Below, piece by piece: positions 11,961-22,827 of a stretch of 64,000 bases of DNA. Made by a program: the position numbers and the translations under genes. Each line of letters opens with the position of its first letter. Positions within the stretch are counted from its first letter, which is position 1. The DNA is from Salticus scenicus (lineage: Eukaryota; Arthropoda; Arachnida; Araneae; Salticidae): contig OZ005650.1 in the NCBI GenBank assembly GCA_963930645.1, positions 59,699,218 to 59,763,217 of the forward strand, written 5' to 3'. The notes under the pieces were generated by a model. That model searched no databases. It had not been told where the DNA came from and saw only the letters and a list, made by a program, of their open reading frames with translations.

Positions 11961-12499
11961 AGTATTGGACAAAATTTCACATACAGGTTCTCATGATAGT
12001 TATATTTAACGCATGATTGTAAAATTAATATAAATTATTGATATTAGTAGTAGTAGCCTATAAAAAAAAGTTTGCGCATGTAGAGGCAACGCTCTCCCCT
12101 TGGGGGGAAGTACACCCGTTTTTAGTAAAATATCAGTATAGGTACCTTTCGAAATAACTGTAAATTCCTTTAAAACGAATGGTTAAACCATAGATCTGTA
12201 ATAATCTAAGAGAAAGTTATCGATTTTTTTTTTCTTTTTAAAGAAAAAAAAAAAAATAGGAAAAAAGTCTTATTTCTTCTGATGTAGGAATAAAATTGAC
12301 TTTTATTCAGCATTTAATGTTATATTTCTGTGAGATAAAGATCGTTTGCATTCATCATGAAAAATAATTTTAATAAACAATAATTTTATAAATAATTTTA
12401 TACTGCGTGAATTTGTATAAGATTAGATAGAAGAAAGTCTTGTGGTGGCTACAAATTACTTGTTGAGTAAGTTTCTCAGATTTTGTATTTGTTCATTTT

Positions 12500-12740
12500 A
12501 ATTTACTTTATTCTTTCATGGAAAATCAAGTAGAGTAAAATATTCAGCTTTGAACACAGAAAAGAACGATTTCTCTTCCGTTACGGGAAATTCAATTTTT
12601 TTTACAGGAAATACCAACTGGTCAAATATTTTTTCTTTTTAATGATAGTAACTTTTATCTCGAAAACTTTCTTTGCTTTTAAAAGACTTTTATGAATTAA
12701 AAGAAAAAGTATTTTTTGAAACTTTGAGTACAGAGTGTAT
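12500..12740 (+). repeat. Block paralogous to 58715-58900
   Basis: atggaaaatcaagtagagta, then ctcttccgttacgggaaattcaatttt, aacttttatct and so on align almost without gaps to the right-hand block. Estimated identity is around 80 percent by eye. Neither copy keeps a shared reading frame, so it is not treated as coding. Confidence 0.65.
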
Positions 12741-13183
12741 TACAGAAAATTCTTGAATCCAGGACGATTTTAGTGTTTCAGAAACACAAGAAAATAGTAT
12801 TTAGATTTGTTTTTAAAGTGTTATTTGATATGATTAGTTAATTTATAGTTCATCTGCGCAGTGCAAAAATAATTATTACTTAAATGAAATGTTACTTAAA
12901 AAGGAAAAAAAATGTATCATTTTAAATTAAATTTATGAAAGAATTATAATTTTATTATATATTTACATATATAATACAAATTTAAATTTAAATGGACTTC
13001 CTCCAAGCATTTGAAAAGTCAAAATTTCTCAGTTTTTTGTTCAACATTTGAATAACCAGATAAATTCAAGTATTCAACAGATTTAAATTAATATATAAAG
13101 AGAGGAGAATTATTTTATAAATAAATAAATATATATATACATACATATAATTGATATTAGACAATGTATTATTATTTCGACAG

Positions 13184-13282
13184 ATATGCCGAACGCTATC
13201 GAAAAATATTGGAAAATTATTACATAAGACGGGCGGTTTGAAAAAAGAAATTATACAATTAAAGCTTCAGATGCAAAAGAAG
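13184..13282 (+). CDS. Putative single exon of an unknown gene (coiled-coil-like)
   Basis: The stretch is preceded by a T-rich tract ending tttcgacag (acceptor-like) and followed by aag/gtaatagt (donor-like). It is 99 bp, exactly 33 codons, and only one of the three forward frames is open: ICRTLSKNIGKLLHKTGG, then LKKEIIQLKLQMQKK. The second half has the L/I spacing of a short coiled coil. Base composition is less AT-rich than the surroundings. No family is recognised, no neighbouring exon was found, and a chance frame of this length is quite possible. It is listed because the splice signals and frame agree. Confidence 0.25.
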
Positions 13283-13589
13283 GTAATAGTCATGTTAGTG
13301 AATATAAAAATTTCTCCGCCCATTTATATTGTCATTTCATGCTCCTAAATATTAAATACGAGAACAATAAATGAATTATAGTTCTTGTAATGAATCATTT
13401 CAAAACATGATTTATATTTCAGGAATACGAGTTTAAAATTTTATACAGTTCATTTACATAGTAAATATTTGATAATATTTCTTGGTTCAAGTGAGGAATT
13501 TTTACTTTTTAGCTGCTTTTTTTTATATGAAAACAAGAAATTAATCTTCAGAGATTATTATGAATTATTTAACAATTAAATCTACAGCG

Positions 13590-13830
13590 CCTTAGAATAT
13601 ATATCTATATAAATAAAACTGAAAGTTTGTCGTTGTATCTGTCTGGATTTTTAATTCGCTATACAAAGCTACACCATTCAATCGATCTCTACGAAAATTG
13701 ATATCCTTTTGATACTCTTTATTGATACCCTTTATATTGATACCTTTTATATATTCCGGACAAAATATGGCTAAAGCCGTATATTTGTTCAGTCGGATAA
13801 TTGGTTCAATAAGAACCCCATTTCAACATT
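13590..13830 (+). repeat. Possible interspersed repeat (tctatataaataaaactgaa start)
   Basis: Begins tctatataaataaaactgaaagtttgtcgttg and goes on with phrases such as cgatctctacgaaaattgat. TC-starting, A-rich openings like this occur at the 5' ends of arthropod Helitrons, but no CTRR end with a hairpin was identified, so the class is open. Confidence 0.3.
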
Positions 13831-13915
13831 AAAAATATTCAAAAGAATGTAAAAGATGGTACCAAAAGTAAATAAGTAAATTACACTTTTATTTATTTTT
13901 TCCAATACTTAAGGG

Positions 13916-13949
<34 letters not shown>

Positions 13950-14080
13950 AGAAGTATTTACTGCATGTGAAAAAATAAATAAATAAATAAATAAATAAAA
14001 TCTAATAGAACTGCCGTATATAAGTTGAAATTTAATTATTATGGTATTGGTTTAAAAAATAAAATAAAATAAAATAAAAT
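13916..14080. repeat. Poly-A, (AAAT)n and (AAAAT)n run
   Basis: A run of about 30 A at 13918-13947, then (AAAT)n at 13974-13999 and (AAAAT)n at 14058-14083. Confidence 0.9.
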
Positions 14081-14143
14081 AAAAGTCCCTAACTGTTATT
14101 CATTAAAGCTCATATTATATATAAGAAAGGTTCGTTAAATATG

Positions 14144-14177
<34 letters not shown>

Positions 14178-14574
14178 TATGTAGCATCGCTTATGATCGC
14201 ATAACAATTCCCTGTAGTTTTAACATACAAATCTATTCCTACGGTAGATGTTACTTCTATAAAATTCAAAAATTCAAACAATATAAGAAAATGCAACCGA
14301 CATCGTTGTTTTCTTTATGCTATTCTATTTCTGAAAACAATTTTTATATTTGCCACACGCACCACATAAACTTTAAATTTTACATGTACTTTTTAATATA
14401 GCACGCGATCATGTTTTATATAAAAATTAAATCATTAAATTCATTTCATTTACTTATTTTTGTTTCATTTTGCACGCGCACTTTTTATTTCCTAATTCAA
14501 AATTATTTAAAAAAAAAATTCGATCGTGTTTGTTTCGATACTGATTATTATTAATTTACTTTTCTTTTATTTTT

Positions 14575-14575
14575 G

Positions 14576-14615
<40 letters not shown>

Positions 14616-14661
14616 TTTGATGAAATTCTGGCAAAGGCAGAATTTAGGACGGAGAACTATT

Positions 14662-14698
<37 letters not shown>

Positions 14699-14816
14699 CA
14701 AATTATAACACCGCTTTCAAATTATACAATTATATTTTCGATAAATGTCCAACTATCGATAAATGACGCCGCAAAAATCACAGATTGAAACTAATAGATC
14801 TCAAACCTTAAAAAAA

Positions 14817-14887
<71 letters not shown>

Positions 14888-14984
14888 TTATTTATTTATT
14901 TATTTATTTTATTATTTTAGAGTAAGTAAACATACTTTTTGTTATAGCGAAAAAAATTTACGTGCAAATATATATATATACATA
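14575..14984. repeat. Cluster of (TA)n, poly-T, poly-A and (TTTA)n
   Basis: (TA)n at 14579-14612, poly-T at 14665-14694, poly-A at 14810-14834, (TA)n to 14882 and (TTTA)n to about 14908. The reading frame across it is K- and YI-rich and an artefact of the repeats. Confidence 0.9.
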
Positions 14985-15201
14985 CAGTCGGTTACAAAGA
15001 TGTCCGAACACTAGCGAAAATCTCTATGTAAAAAAAGAAAAAAGTACACTTCATACGGTTTTGTTAAATAAATCCTTATCGAATCATGTTCTTGCACTGA
15101 CTAAGAACAGGAATCAACAAGGATTTATTTAACAAAACCGTATGAAGTGTACGTTTTTTACATAGGAATTTTTACTAGTGTTCGGACACTTTTGTTACCG
15201 A

Positions 15202-15204
<3 letters not shown>
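14985..15204. mobile_element. Palindromic Tc1-type MITE, copy 1
   Basis: Ends are cagtcggttacaaagatgtc and, reversed, cagtcggtaacaaaagtgtc, flanked by TA on both sides (14983-14984, 15205-15206). The two halves are inverted copies over nearly the whole 220 bp, with a short loop around the actgactaagaa phrase. It sits inside a (TA)n microsatellite. No coding capacity; it needs a Tc1-type transposase in trans. The Tc1 copies in this window have different ends. Confidence 0.9.

Positions 15205-15272
<68 letters not shown>
15205..15272. repeat. (TA)n microsatellite
   Basis: About 33 TA units directly after the MITE. Confidence 0.95.
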
Positions 15273-15275
<3 letters not shown>

Positions 15276-15912
15276 TTAAATTAATTGTTTATTTGTGTGT
15301 TTTATACGTTTAAGTTCTCACGACGAGTTCAAATTTTTATTATAAGGATTTTATTAAGATAGTGGATGTAGTAATTTATTTTACTGCTTTCTTTTTGTTT
15401 TATTCTTTGTTTTCTCCCAATAATAATGTGTAAATATTTTTTTAATACTAAAACTCAACATTTTTATAAATAACTGACTTTGTTTATTCCTATATTTAGT
15501 ATATATGTATAAATGATAATAATAACAATAATACCTCAAAAAACGTGTCTTTCTTATGTAGGGGATTCTGTTTCAAAAAGAACTGCAGTACAAAGGAAAC
15601 AATAAACTATTCAATTATATGCAGCATGCTGCCGTATAGGAAATTCAAACAATTTTCATGTATGAGCTCCTTCAGGAAAAAATAAAACTATTGTTTATAC
15701 AGAAGTGTCATAAATCCCAAGCAATGCCAGGTAATCCCACTATCATATATTTTATAAAGGGTTTTACTTTATACGTATATTCATAATACCATTTAATTAT
15801 AACATTCTAATTTGGTGCTAAAAAGTCAAATAAAGGCGGTTAGTGAAAAGTCTAAGTATTTTATTGATGCACATCATAATCTCGTAATACGGATATTTTG
15901 GTTTCTGTGTTA

Positions 15913-16124
15913 CAATCGGTAACAAACAGTCCGAACACTTGCGAAAATTCCTATGTAAAAAAAGTACACTTCATACGGTTTTGTTAAATATATCCTTATC
16001 GAATCATATTCTTACACTGACTAAAAAGAGGATTCGACAAGGATTTATTTAGCAAAACCGTATGAAGTGTACTTTTTTTACATAGGAATTTTTGCTAGTG
16101 TTCGGACACTTTTGTTACCGACTG
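15913..16124. mobile_element. Palindromic Tc1-type MITE, copy 2
   Basis: Same family and orientation as the 14985 copy: caatcggtaacaaacagtcc at the left, gttaccgactg at the right, TA flanks at 15911-15912 and 16125-16126. Two insertions of one family 0.7 kb apart. Confidence 0.9.
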
Positions 16125-16699
16125 TACATAATGATAAACTTAAGAACTTAATGAAAATGGCAACTAGATATGATTAAATGTTATTAAATGTATAAAAAAA
16201 ACTGTTACAAAACTGTGGGTTATGTTGTAAGGGGGAAAAACGGAATATAACATGTCTGTGGAAGCTTTAAATGGATAGCTTTTCTATCTTATGAGGAATA
16301 AAGGTAAACATGCATCTGAAATTCAGAAAGGTCTTTTTAAGAATGATATAGAAAAAGATAATAAGAAACTCCAATATACCAAGTTTGCAGAAAAAAAAAA
16401 TGTCAAAATAATAATATTAATAATAATAAAAAATAAATAAATACCATAAATATGGCTATGTGCAGGGCAATTTAAACTTATTCGATTTTTTTTTTTTTTT
16501 ATCTTCTATCAGGTGTTGTTACGAGCAATAATTTTTAGATTTTGTTATACGTAATGACATAGAAAATTACATTTAATTATACTGATCACACTTTTAAATG
16601 TCTTTTAAATAGAACCTACAAATTCAGTTAACAAAGAATTTCAACTTTAAAACCCGAATAAACTACTACGTGAGAAACTCCATAGAAAAATATTGGAAA

Positions 16700-16745
16700 T
16701 GCATACAGCTGTTTCGGTAGCCTAAAGCATACCGTCTTCAGTGCA
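16700..16745 (-). ncRNA. Hammerhead-ribozyme-like motif (left arm)
   Basis: On the minus strand: TGCA-CTGAAGA-C-GGTA...TACC-GAAACAGCTGTA-TGCA. The flanking TGCA pairs with the downstream TGCA as a four-base stem I, GGTA/TACC form stem II, and ACA/TGT form a minimal stem III. An extra C sits after the CTGAAGA core. Confidence 0.5.
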
Positions 16746-16883
16746 AAAAGAAAAGTTTACACAGCTAACTTTCCTGATTTCCTATTGGCCACTTTCCCCA
16801 CCTTTCCCGTAATCCTATTGGTTGAACTAAATCCGGCCCCTCTCCTATATATAGGAGCACTTCTCCTGATTCAGAAACATTTT

Positions 16884-16929
16884 TGCACTGAAGACGGTAC
16901 GCTTTAGGCTACCGAAACAGCTGTATGCA
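16884..16929 (+). ncRNA. Hammerhead-ribozyme-like motif (right arm)
   Basis: Mirror copy of the left-arm motif: TGCA (16884-16887), CTGAAGA (16888-16894), stem GGTA/TACC, GAAAC, ACAGCTGT, cleavage-type triplet GTA ending at 16925, then TGCA (16926-16929), which closes stem I perfectly. Penelope-like elements are known to carry hammerhead motifs in their terminal repeats. Confidence 0.5.
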
Positions 16930-17061
16930 TTTCCAATATTTTTCTTTGGCGTTTCTGACGTAGTAGTTTATTCGGGTTTAATATTCCAACGCCAAGTCTC
17001 CTGTTATAATTTCAACTTTATTGCATTTTTTATGCAATACTTCAGAATTTTTTATTTTTAT

Positions 17062-17092
<31 letters not shown>

Positions 17093-17149
17093 CAACAAAC
17101 ACATTTTTAAACTAATACATTTTTTACTTAAACGATACACATTCCTTAT

Positions 17150-18260
17150 TCCCCCATCAAATTATTCATTCGCACACTTTGTCACCTTTTTTAACAACAG
17201 CTGACTGTCACTTTACACTTCAAATGTAGATATTATTAAGTGTCACATAGTAAGTTTTAACATTAGAGCGGAATGAATGTTAATTACTTCATTCTTCTCT
17301 GTCACATTTAGAATTTCTTCATTCACGCTGGCGTAACCATAAAATTCATAATTAAAGTTTCATTTTAGGTTAAAATTATGAGCACTTGTAGTTTAGAGAA
17401 AATGCATATATTACATATCACAATTTCAAAAGATAATATCACTCTCTATAATTTAAAAAAAAGCATAATTAGAAAAATAAGACTAAAAATTTGATTAAAA
17501 ACTATTTACGTTTTATATAAAATGTGATATACTAAAAATATAATTTCGAAAATGTAATATTTCTAAATATAAAAATATTTCACGAAAATTCCTTATATAT
17601 TTTTTAAGTTAGTCTGTTTAAAACTATTTTTTTTAATGTGAAAGTAAGTAAATGAATATATTTTGTTTCCTTTATATATATGATTGTATTTTTATTGGCT
17701 ATAAAATAAAACTCTATATTTGTAAATTAACCTATTTGAACAAAAAGAATAACGAAAGAAAACAATAAATAAAAAATTACTAGACTTAATGAAAAGCTTT
17801 CAATTCCTTTAAAAAAATACAAGTTTTCATTTTCATAATATACATATGTAAGGGAAATATTGTAATCATAAAAAAAAAAAAATGTTTTTAAGATTTTTGT
17901 ATATATATATATATACGTTTTGAAGTAACTTGATTCATCGTTCGTATACTTTTTATTAAACCTTACATTTTAATGAAAACTGAAAAGATTATCCGCAGAA
18001 TAAGAGAAACGTACCTATTTCGACGACTTGGCTTTTATTGCAATTGGATTGAATAACATACAACTTTCTGGTAATGTGGTACCTTTCTTCCATTAAATAA
18101 ATTAGATTATACGTTTGTAAAAGAATATTCCAACGTTAAGTAAGCAGGGATAGAATGAAAGATAATTTATTGTAGAATTTTGGAATCGTGTTGGTATGCT
18201 TTTTTACAATAAAAATTGTAGCAAAGGTGTGGATAATTCCAAAAATATATAAATAAATGG
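17150..18260. repeat. Block paralogous to 28600-31130
   Basis: Two landmarks recur in the same order: gcacactttgtcac..aacagctgact...ttacactt.aaatgtagatatt (17175-17235 against 28676-28740), and ttcttccattaaataaattagattatacg (about 18085 against 31005). Spacing differs (0.85 against about 2.2 kb). No frame is shared. Confidence 0.55.
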
Positions 18261-18526
18261 ACAAACATGTCTCTTCATATTATATTTAGATTCTTCATAT
18301 CATATTTGCTTTTAAAGTAAAACTTTACTACAAAGAATCACGACTTATTTTATTTATTTATTATTTTACAGAAATCACCAAAACAAAGCCATTTTATTTT
18401 ATTTTATTTTATTTTAGAACATAGAATTTAATTTTCGAAGATGTGCAAACTATTATTAAGTTTTCAAGTATATTTTCATTAGAAATATTTAATATATAAC
18501 CGTATCTTAGTGTGAAGCAATGATAC

Positions 18527-18575
18527 ACAAACACGCATACACACACGCATATACACACGCATATACACACACCTA
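18527..18575. repeat. (CACACGCATATA)-type minisatellite
   Basis: Imperfect repetition of acacacgcatataca. The minus-strand frame over it (VCICVCICVCVCV) is the repeat translated. Confidence 0.8.
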
Positions 18576-19460
18576 TATATAGATGCACATCAAACACTAA
18601 AATCCCAATTTTGAGATTCAGGTAAGCCAAAACGTGAAAGTATAATAAAAACTAATTATCTTTAAATTTGTTCCAAAACAATACTTCATCTCATACCTTC
18701 CTCATACGTGAGAGAAAGAAAGTTTAAAAAGGAAAAAAAAAAAAAAAGTTACATTTTATTTATTGAATATTCTGCTGACATTATGAATTTTTATTAGGAG
18801 ATTAGGAATATAACATACCAATCATAACATTTTTTTAAGCTAACATGTGCAAAGCTACATTTTAAGAGTCCACAAAGCATGGAAAAAATATAATTAATAA
18901 ATTATTACCGTAAATATTATGATTAATAAGCAGTCATGATCCGGATATTAAATAACTATTATTTTATTATAAAACTTGCAATTTTCAATCGTTTTGAGAA
19001 TTTTGGACTGTGGACCCATTATTAAAATTTTTAACCAACGTTTCGTGTTGTTCAACTGGTTCAAAAGTTTTTTTTTTTTTTTTTTAAGTACTATTTTATA
19101 GGAATACCTGGAAGCCACATACCTTCTTCTCTGAGATAAACATAAAGGAATACAAAATTCGCTTGTGTAACTTCTGTCAAAGTATTTTGCGCCTAAAACA
19201 TTTCCAGATTAGTTAATTAAAATATCAAACAAGTTAATTAAACAAATCAACAGACTTAGGTACGTGTCCTCTCGAATAAACCAAAGTTATGATTTGGAAA
19301 CAATGCATTGTATTCTGTTTCTTTCTATAGCGGCTACAGTGCTACAGACAGGAAAACGCTCACACATATAGAGAAAAGCTTCAATATTCTAGTACTCCCT
19401 ATAATAACACAGATCTCTAAAAACAATGATAGCAGAATTTGATTTACTAATTTTAGCTGA

Positions 19461-19461
19461 T

Positions 19462-19495
<34 letters not shown>

Positions 19496-19512
19496 TTTGT
19501 TTGTTTGTGTGT
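19461..19512. repeat. Poly-T followed by (TTTG)n/(TG)n
   Basis: About 30 T, then tttgtttgtttgtgtgtgtg. Confidence 0.95.
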
Positions 19513-19812
19513 GTGCTGCAACCAAAAATGAAGACAGGTTTTCTCTATTACGTAAAGACTTTTGTCAATACTGGGAGTTTATAGATACACGCTATTCCTT
19601 TTTGGTAGTTTCAAGTATGTTTTTATGATTAAATATAATTAACCGTGGAGACATACAATAAAAATCATCATATCTTATACTATTAAGTGAGCAATATTTG
19701 TATGTATATTTCACTGATCTCCAAAACGGTAGCTCTGACAGTCAAGAGATTTAACACAAAGGTGCATCCCGAAGGGTCATTGTGCACATCGAAATCAGAT
19801 TTTCCAATTTTT

Positions 19813-19946
19813 GATTAGTTTTTTCTTAATTAATTAAAATGTGAAAATCATAACCTTCTAATTTCTGATAAAAAAAAGCCATTTAAATTTTAACATTTTA
19901 TCCATAATTTAATTGTTGCCATTTTTTTCGACAAAATAATAATAAT

Positions 19947-19981
<35 letters not shown>

Positions 19982-20244
19982 GTACATTTATTTAAAATGA
20001 GGAAAATAAATCAGAAAGATTAGAAAATAAATTAGAAATATCACTCGCATCGTTACAAATAAGACACCAAATGAAAGGGAAATTTTTGTAAATCCGATGC
20101 ATTAAACAGCTTATCAATCGGATGATTAGTTTTTTCTTAATTAATTAAAATGTGAAAATAAAAACCTTCTAATTTCTGATAAATAAGACATTTAAATTTT
20201 AAAATTTTATCCATAATTTAATTGTTGCCATGTTTTTTTGACAA

Positions 20245-20291
<47 letters not shown>

Positions 20292-20440
20292 CCGTACACT
20301 TATTTAAAATGAGGAAAATAAATCAGAAAGATTAGAAAATAAATTAGAAATATCAATCGCATCGTTACAAATAAGATAGCAAATGAAAGGGAAATTTTTT
20401 TTTAATCCGATGCATTAAACAGCTTATCAATCGGACAATT
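19813..20440 (+). repeat. Tandem duplication of a 311-bp unit
   Basis: gattagttttttcttaattaa starts at 19813 and again at 20124; both units end ccgatgcattaaacagctta-tcaatcgg, and a third partial start (caattagattttttt) follows at 20436. Units differ by scattered substitutions and by their inner tract: poly-A in unit 1 (19950-19980), (AAT)n in unit 2 (20246-20287). No coding potential. Confidence 0.9.
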
Positions 20441-20967
20441 AGATTTTTTTTAAATTAACTAAAGTATGAATTTTAGGTGGCAACAGCAGAAGATTGTATG
20501 GAAACCGTTAGGAGAAAAAAAAAATGAAAAATCTGCTTCACATTAAGTCACATGATTTTTAAAAGGGATTAAAAATTGCAGTTTTCAAATTCTTTAAAAT
20601 TTACTCTCACGAACACAAAAATATAATATACAGCCTGTACCCCACAAGACCAACTTGCATTTCAAATTTCATCAATTATTTTGGTTAATAAACAAAAGTT
20701 ATTATTATTTTTTTTTTCAAAATAAGTTTTATTCTATTTTCGAAAAGATTTATGTGATCATAGATATAATATAGATCTATCATCCCCATATTATCGTGCA
20801 AAGATTTTTGATGCCGAAAAAAAAAGCTTTGGAATCAGGTATTGAAGGAAAAAAAAAAAAAAAAAGAAGAATGAATTTGAAACTATATCTGGGGCTTTTC
20901 ATTCACCTTTAGTAAATAAATTATTCATGAATTTTATTTGCTAAAACATTCGTGCATATTCCCGTGT

Positions 20968-21032
20968 GTATTCACTCGGGGAAAGACTGCCATATTTTGG
21001 TAAAATCGCCGTCTTTTCCCGAGTGAAAAGGA
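20968..21032. repeat. Short inverted repeat (hairpin)
   Basis: tcactcggggaaagac and gtcttttcccgagtga face each other across about 25 bp. It may be the relic of a foldback element. Confidence 0.6.
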
Positions 21033-21492
21033 ATCACTTTTTTGTCCCCAATGATCAATCTATATATTATTACTATATCTATGTATGTGATACGATAGAT
21101 TAATAATTTGGGTTTTATTTTTATTTTTTTTAAATAGATTATTTAAACTCTATGAACCATATTTTTATTTTATCAGCTTCATTAACAGATCCTGATGGGC
21201 GATTTTTTAAATTTTGGTGTTGAAGTACACCGAATATTTTTCGACAAGAAGTTTAATATAGCAACAGCCATTTTAATCTAAGTAGCGCATCAAATATATA
21301 AAAACATAAATGATTTATTTTTACGCAAAATTTACAGAACAAATGCAGTTTTAAAGATAGGAAATTTATTTCAACAAGCACTATTTTAAACCTAAAAAGC
21401 ATTAAAAATATAAGCAGAATATAAAGGATTCTTATGTATAAACAAAAAAGAGTCTGATAAAATTATTAGCAAAAATAGTCTTCCCCTTTTCA

Positions 21493-21496
<4 letters not shown>

Positions 21497-21538
<42 letters not shown>
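21497..21538. repeat. Poly-A run of about 42 bp
   Basis: Uninterrupted A. On the other strand it produces a spurious poly-F frame. Confidence 0.95.
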
Positions 21539-21541
<3 letters not shown>

Positions 21542-22125
21542 ATCGCTAATATGGCGACCAAAATTCAAAAGTCGCCATTGGAGCGACATAATAAAGTTAT
21601 GTAACACGATAATGTTTACCTACTTATTTATTTTTTTATATAATAATCACTATGCTAATTTATCATACAAACAAATGAACCTCTGTGTGTTACTGCACTC
21701 TCACGCTGTCGAACAGAAATATTTGAAAAATTCAAATTAATATTTAAATAAATAAATAAAAATATGTTTAATGGGAAATATATATAACCATAAAAAGATT
21801 AGTTGTCTAAAATATGGCAGAAATAGCGCTCATAGCATATTGTTACAAGGGATTAAGTCTTATTGTTACAATGGATTAAGTCTAAAATGGTGACAAAAAT
21901 TCAAAAGCCGCCGAAGAGAACTATATTAAGGCTGTACTATCAGGTTTACAACCCATGAATTATATATAAACACAAAAAATTAATTGTCTCATGCGACAGA
22001 CGTAGCCGGTCACAGCATATTGTAATATTTGGCGTGAAATTGCTGTCATTTAATGGTTGATTGGATAAACAACAAAAAAAAAAAACATATGAAATAACGT
22101 AAAAGCAAATATTATGTTGTCTAAA

Positions 22126-22196
22126 CCCAGTTACGTTTGAGTCCAGTCCGAGTAACATGTGAACAACACGTATAGTGTTGTTCACATGTAACTGGG
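22126..22196. repeat. Interrupted palindrome cccagttacatgtgaacaac
   Basis: The right arm gtgttgttcacatgtaactggg pairs with a left arm that is the same sequence split by a 22-bp stretch (gtttgagtccagtccgagta). The inner 15 bp acatgtgaacaacac pair perfectly around gtata. Confidence 0.7.
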
Positions 22197-22827
22197 ATTC
22201 AAATATAAAAGGGAAACTTCATTTTTTTCGATACTATCTATTTCGAAACTGTTATATAATAAGCACCTAAATGGAAGCTCATTGGTAAACTATTGTCTCA
22301 GGTAATAGGACAAGCGCCCGAGTTGCAGTTGATGACCAAATCGCTGCTGAATGCAGCAGGAACCTGGAGCGAGCTTTTGAACAATTTCAGTAATTTATTT
22401 TATTTTATTTTTATAAAGCTATATAGAAACGAGGTTTCCTTTAAATTTAGTGGCCATCGAAGCGGGCAAAGCCTGCTAGTGATGAATTATGTGTGTGGAA
22501 GAGTTACGTAAGAAGCTGCGTCATTAGACAATCTATATTCACAAAAATCAATATATAACAGAAAAAACCACTGACTTCAGTTGTGATTGAACAATTGTCA
22601 CAAAAAAAAAAAAAAAAAAAAAAGATATGTATATATATGATATATATACATATATGAAATCAAAATTTTAGATCTAGATCTGTATAATTAACGTGCGCGA
22701 GTTTTATATAATGTACATCCAAATAATTAAGTAAAAAAAAAAAAAAAAAAAAAAAAAAGAAAATCTTTTGACAAATGGACGGTTCATTATAAAAGTGGTG
22801 TAACTCCCAAGAATTTTTAAACATGTA

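Larger units (their letters stand above)
16650..17007. mobile_element. Short Penelope-derived inverted element with 13-bp target duplication
   Basis: Flanked by an exact 13-bp direct repeat, aatttcaacttta (16637-16649 and 17008-17020). Outer parts are inverted copies of about 93 bp: aacccgaataaactactacg...cgtcttcagtgca on the left and its reverse complement at 16884-16974. The interior is not inverted and holds cctattggttgaactaaatc and ctcctatatataggag. Its arms match the tail of the Penelope-like element at 61858 and the element at 2809. No protein is encoded. Confidence 0.85.

Noticed and set aside
14763..15014. Open frame rich in K and YI repeats
   Set aside because: It translates poly-A and (TA)n tracts. 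The same holds for the frames at 11464-11824, 14141-14401, 58485-58945, 59577-59759 and 62391-62693 where they cross homopolymers.
22293..22511. 72-residue frame starting MSQVIGQAPELQLM
   Set aside because: The first 30 codons are less AT-rich and might hint at an old coding relic, but the rest is low complexity, and no splice signals or family match were found.
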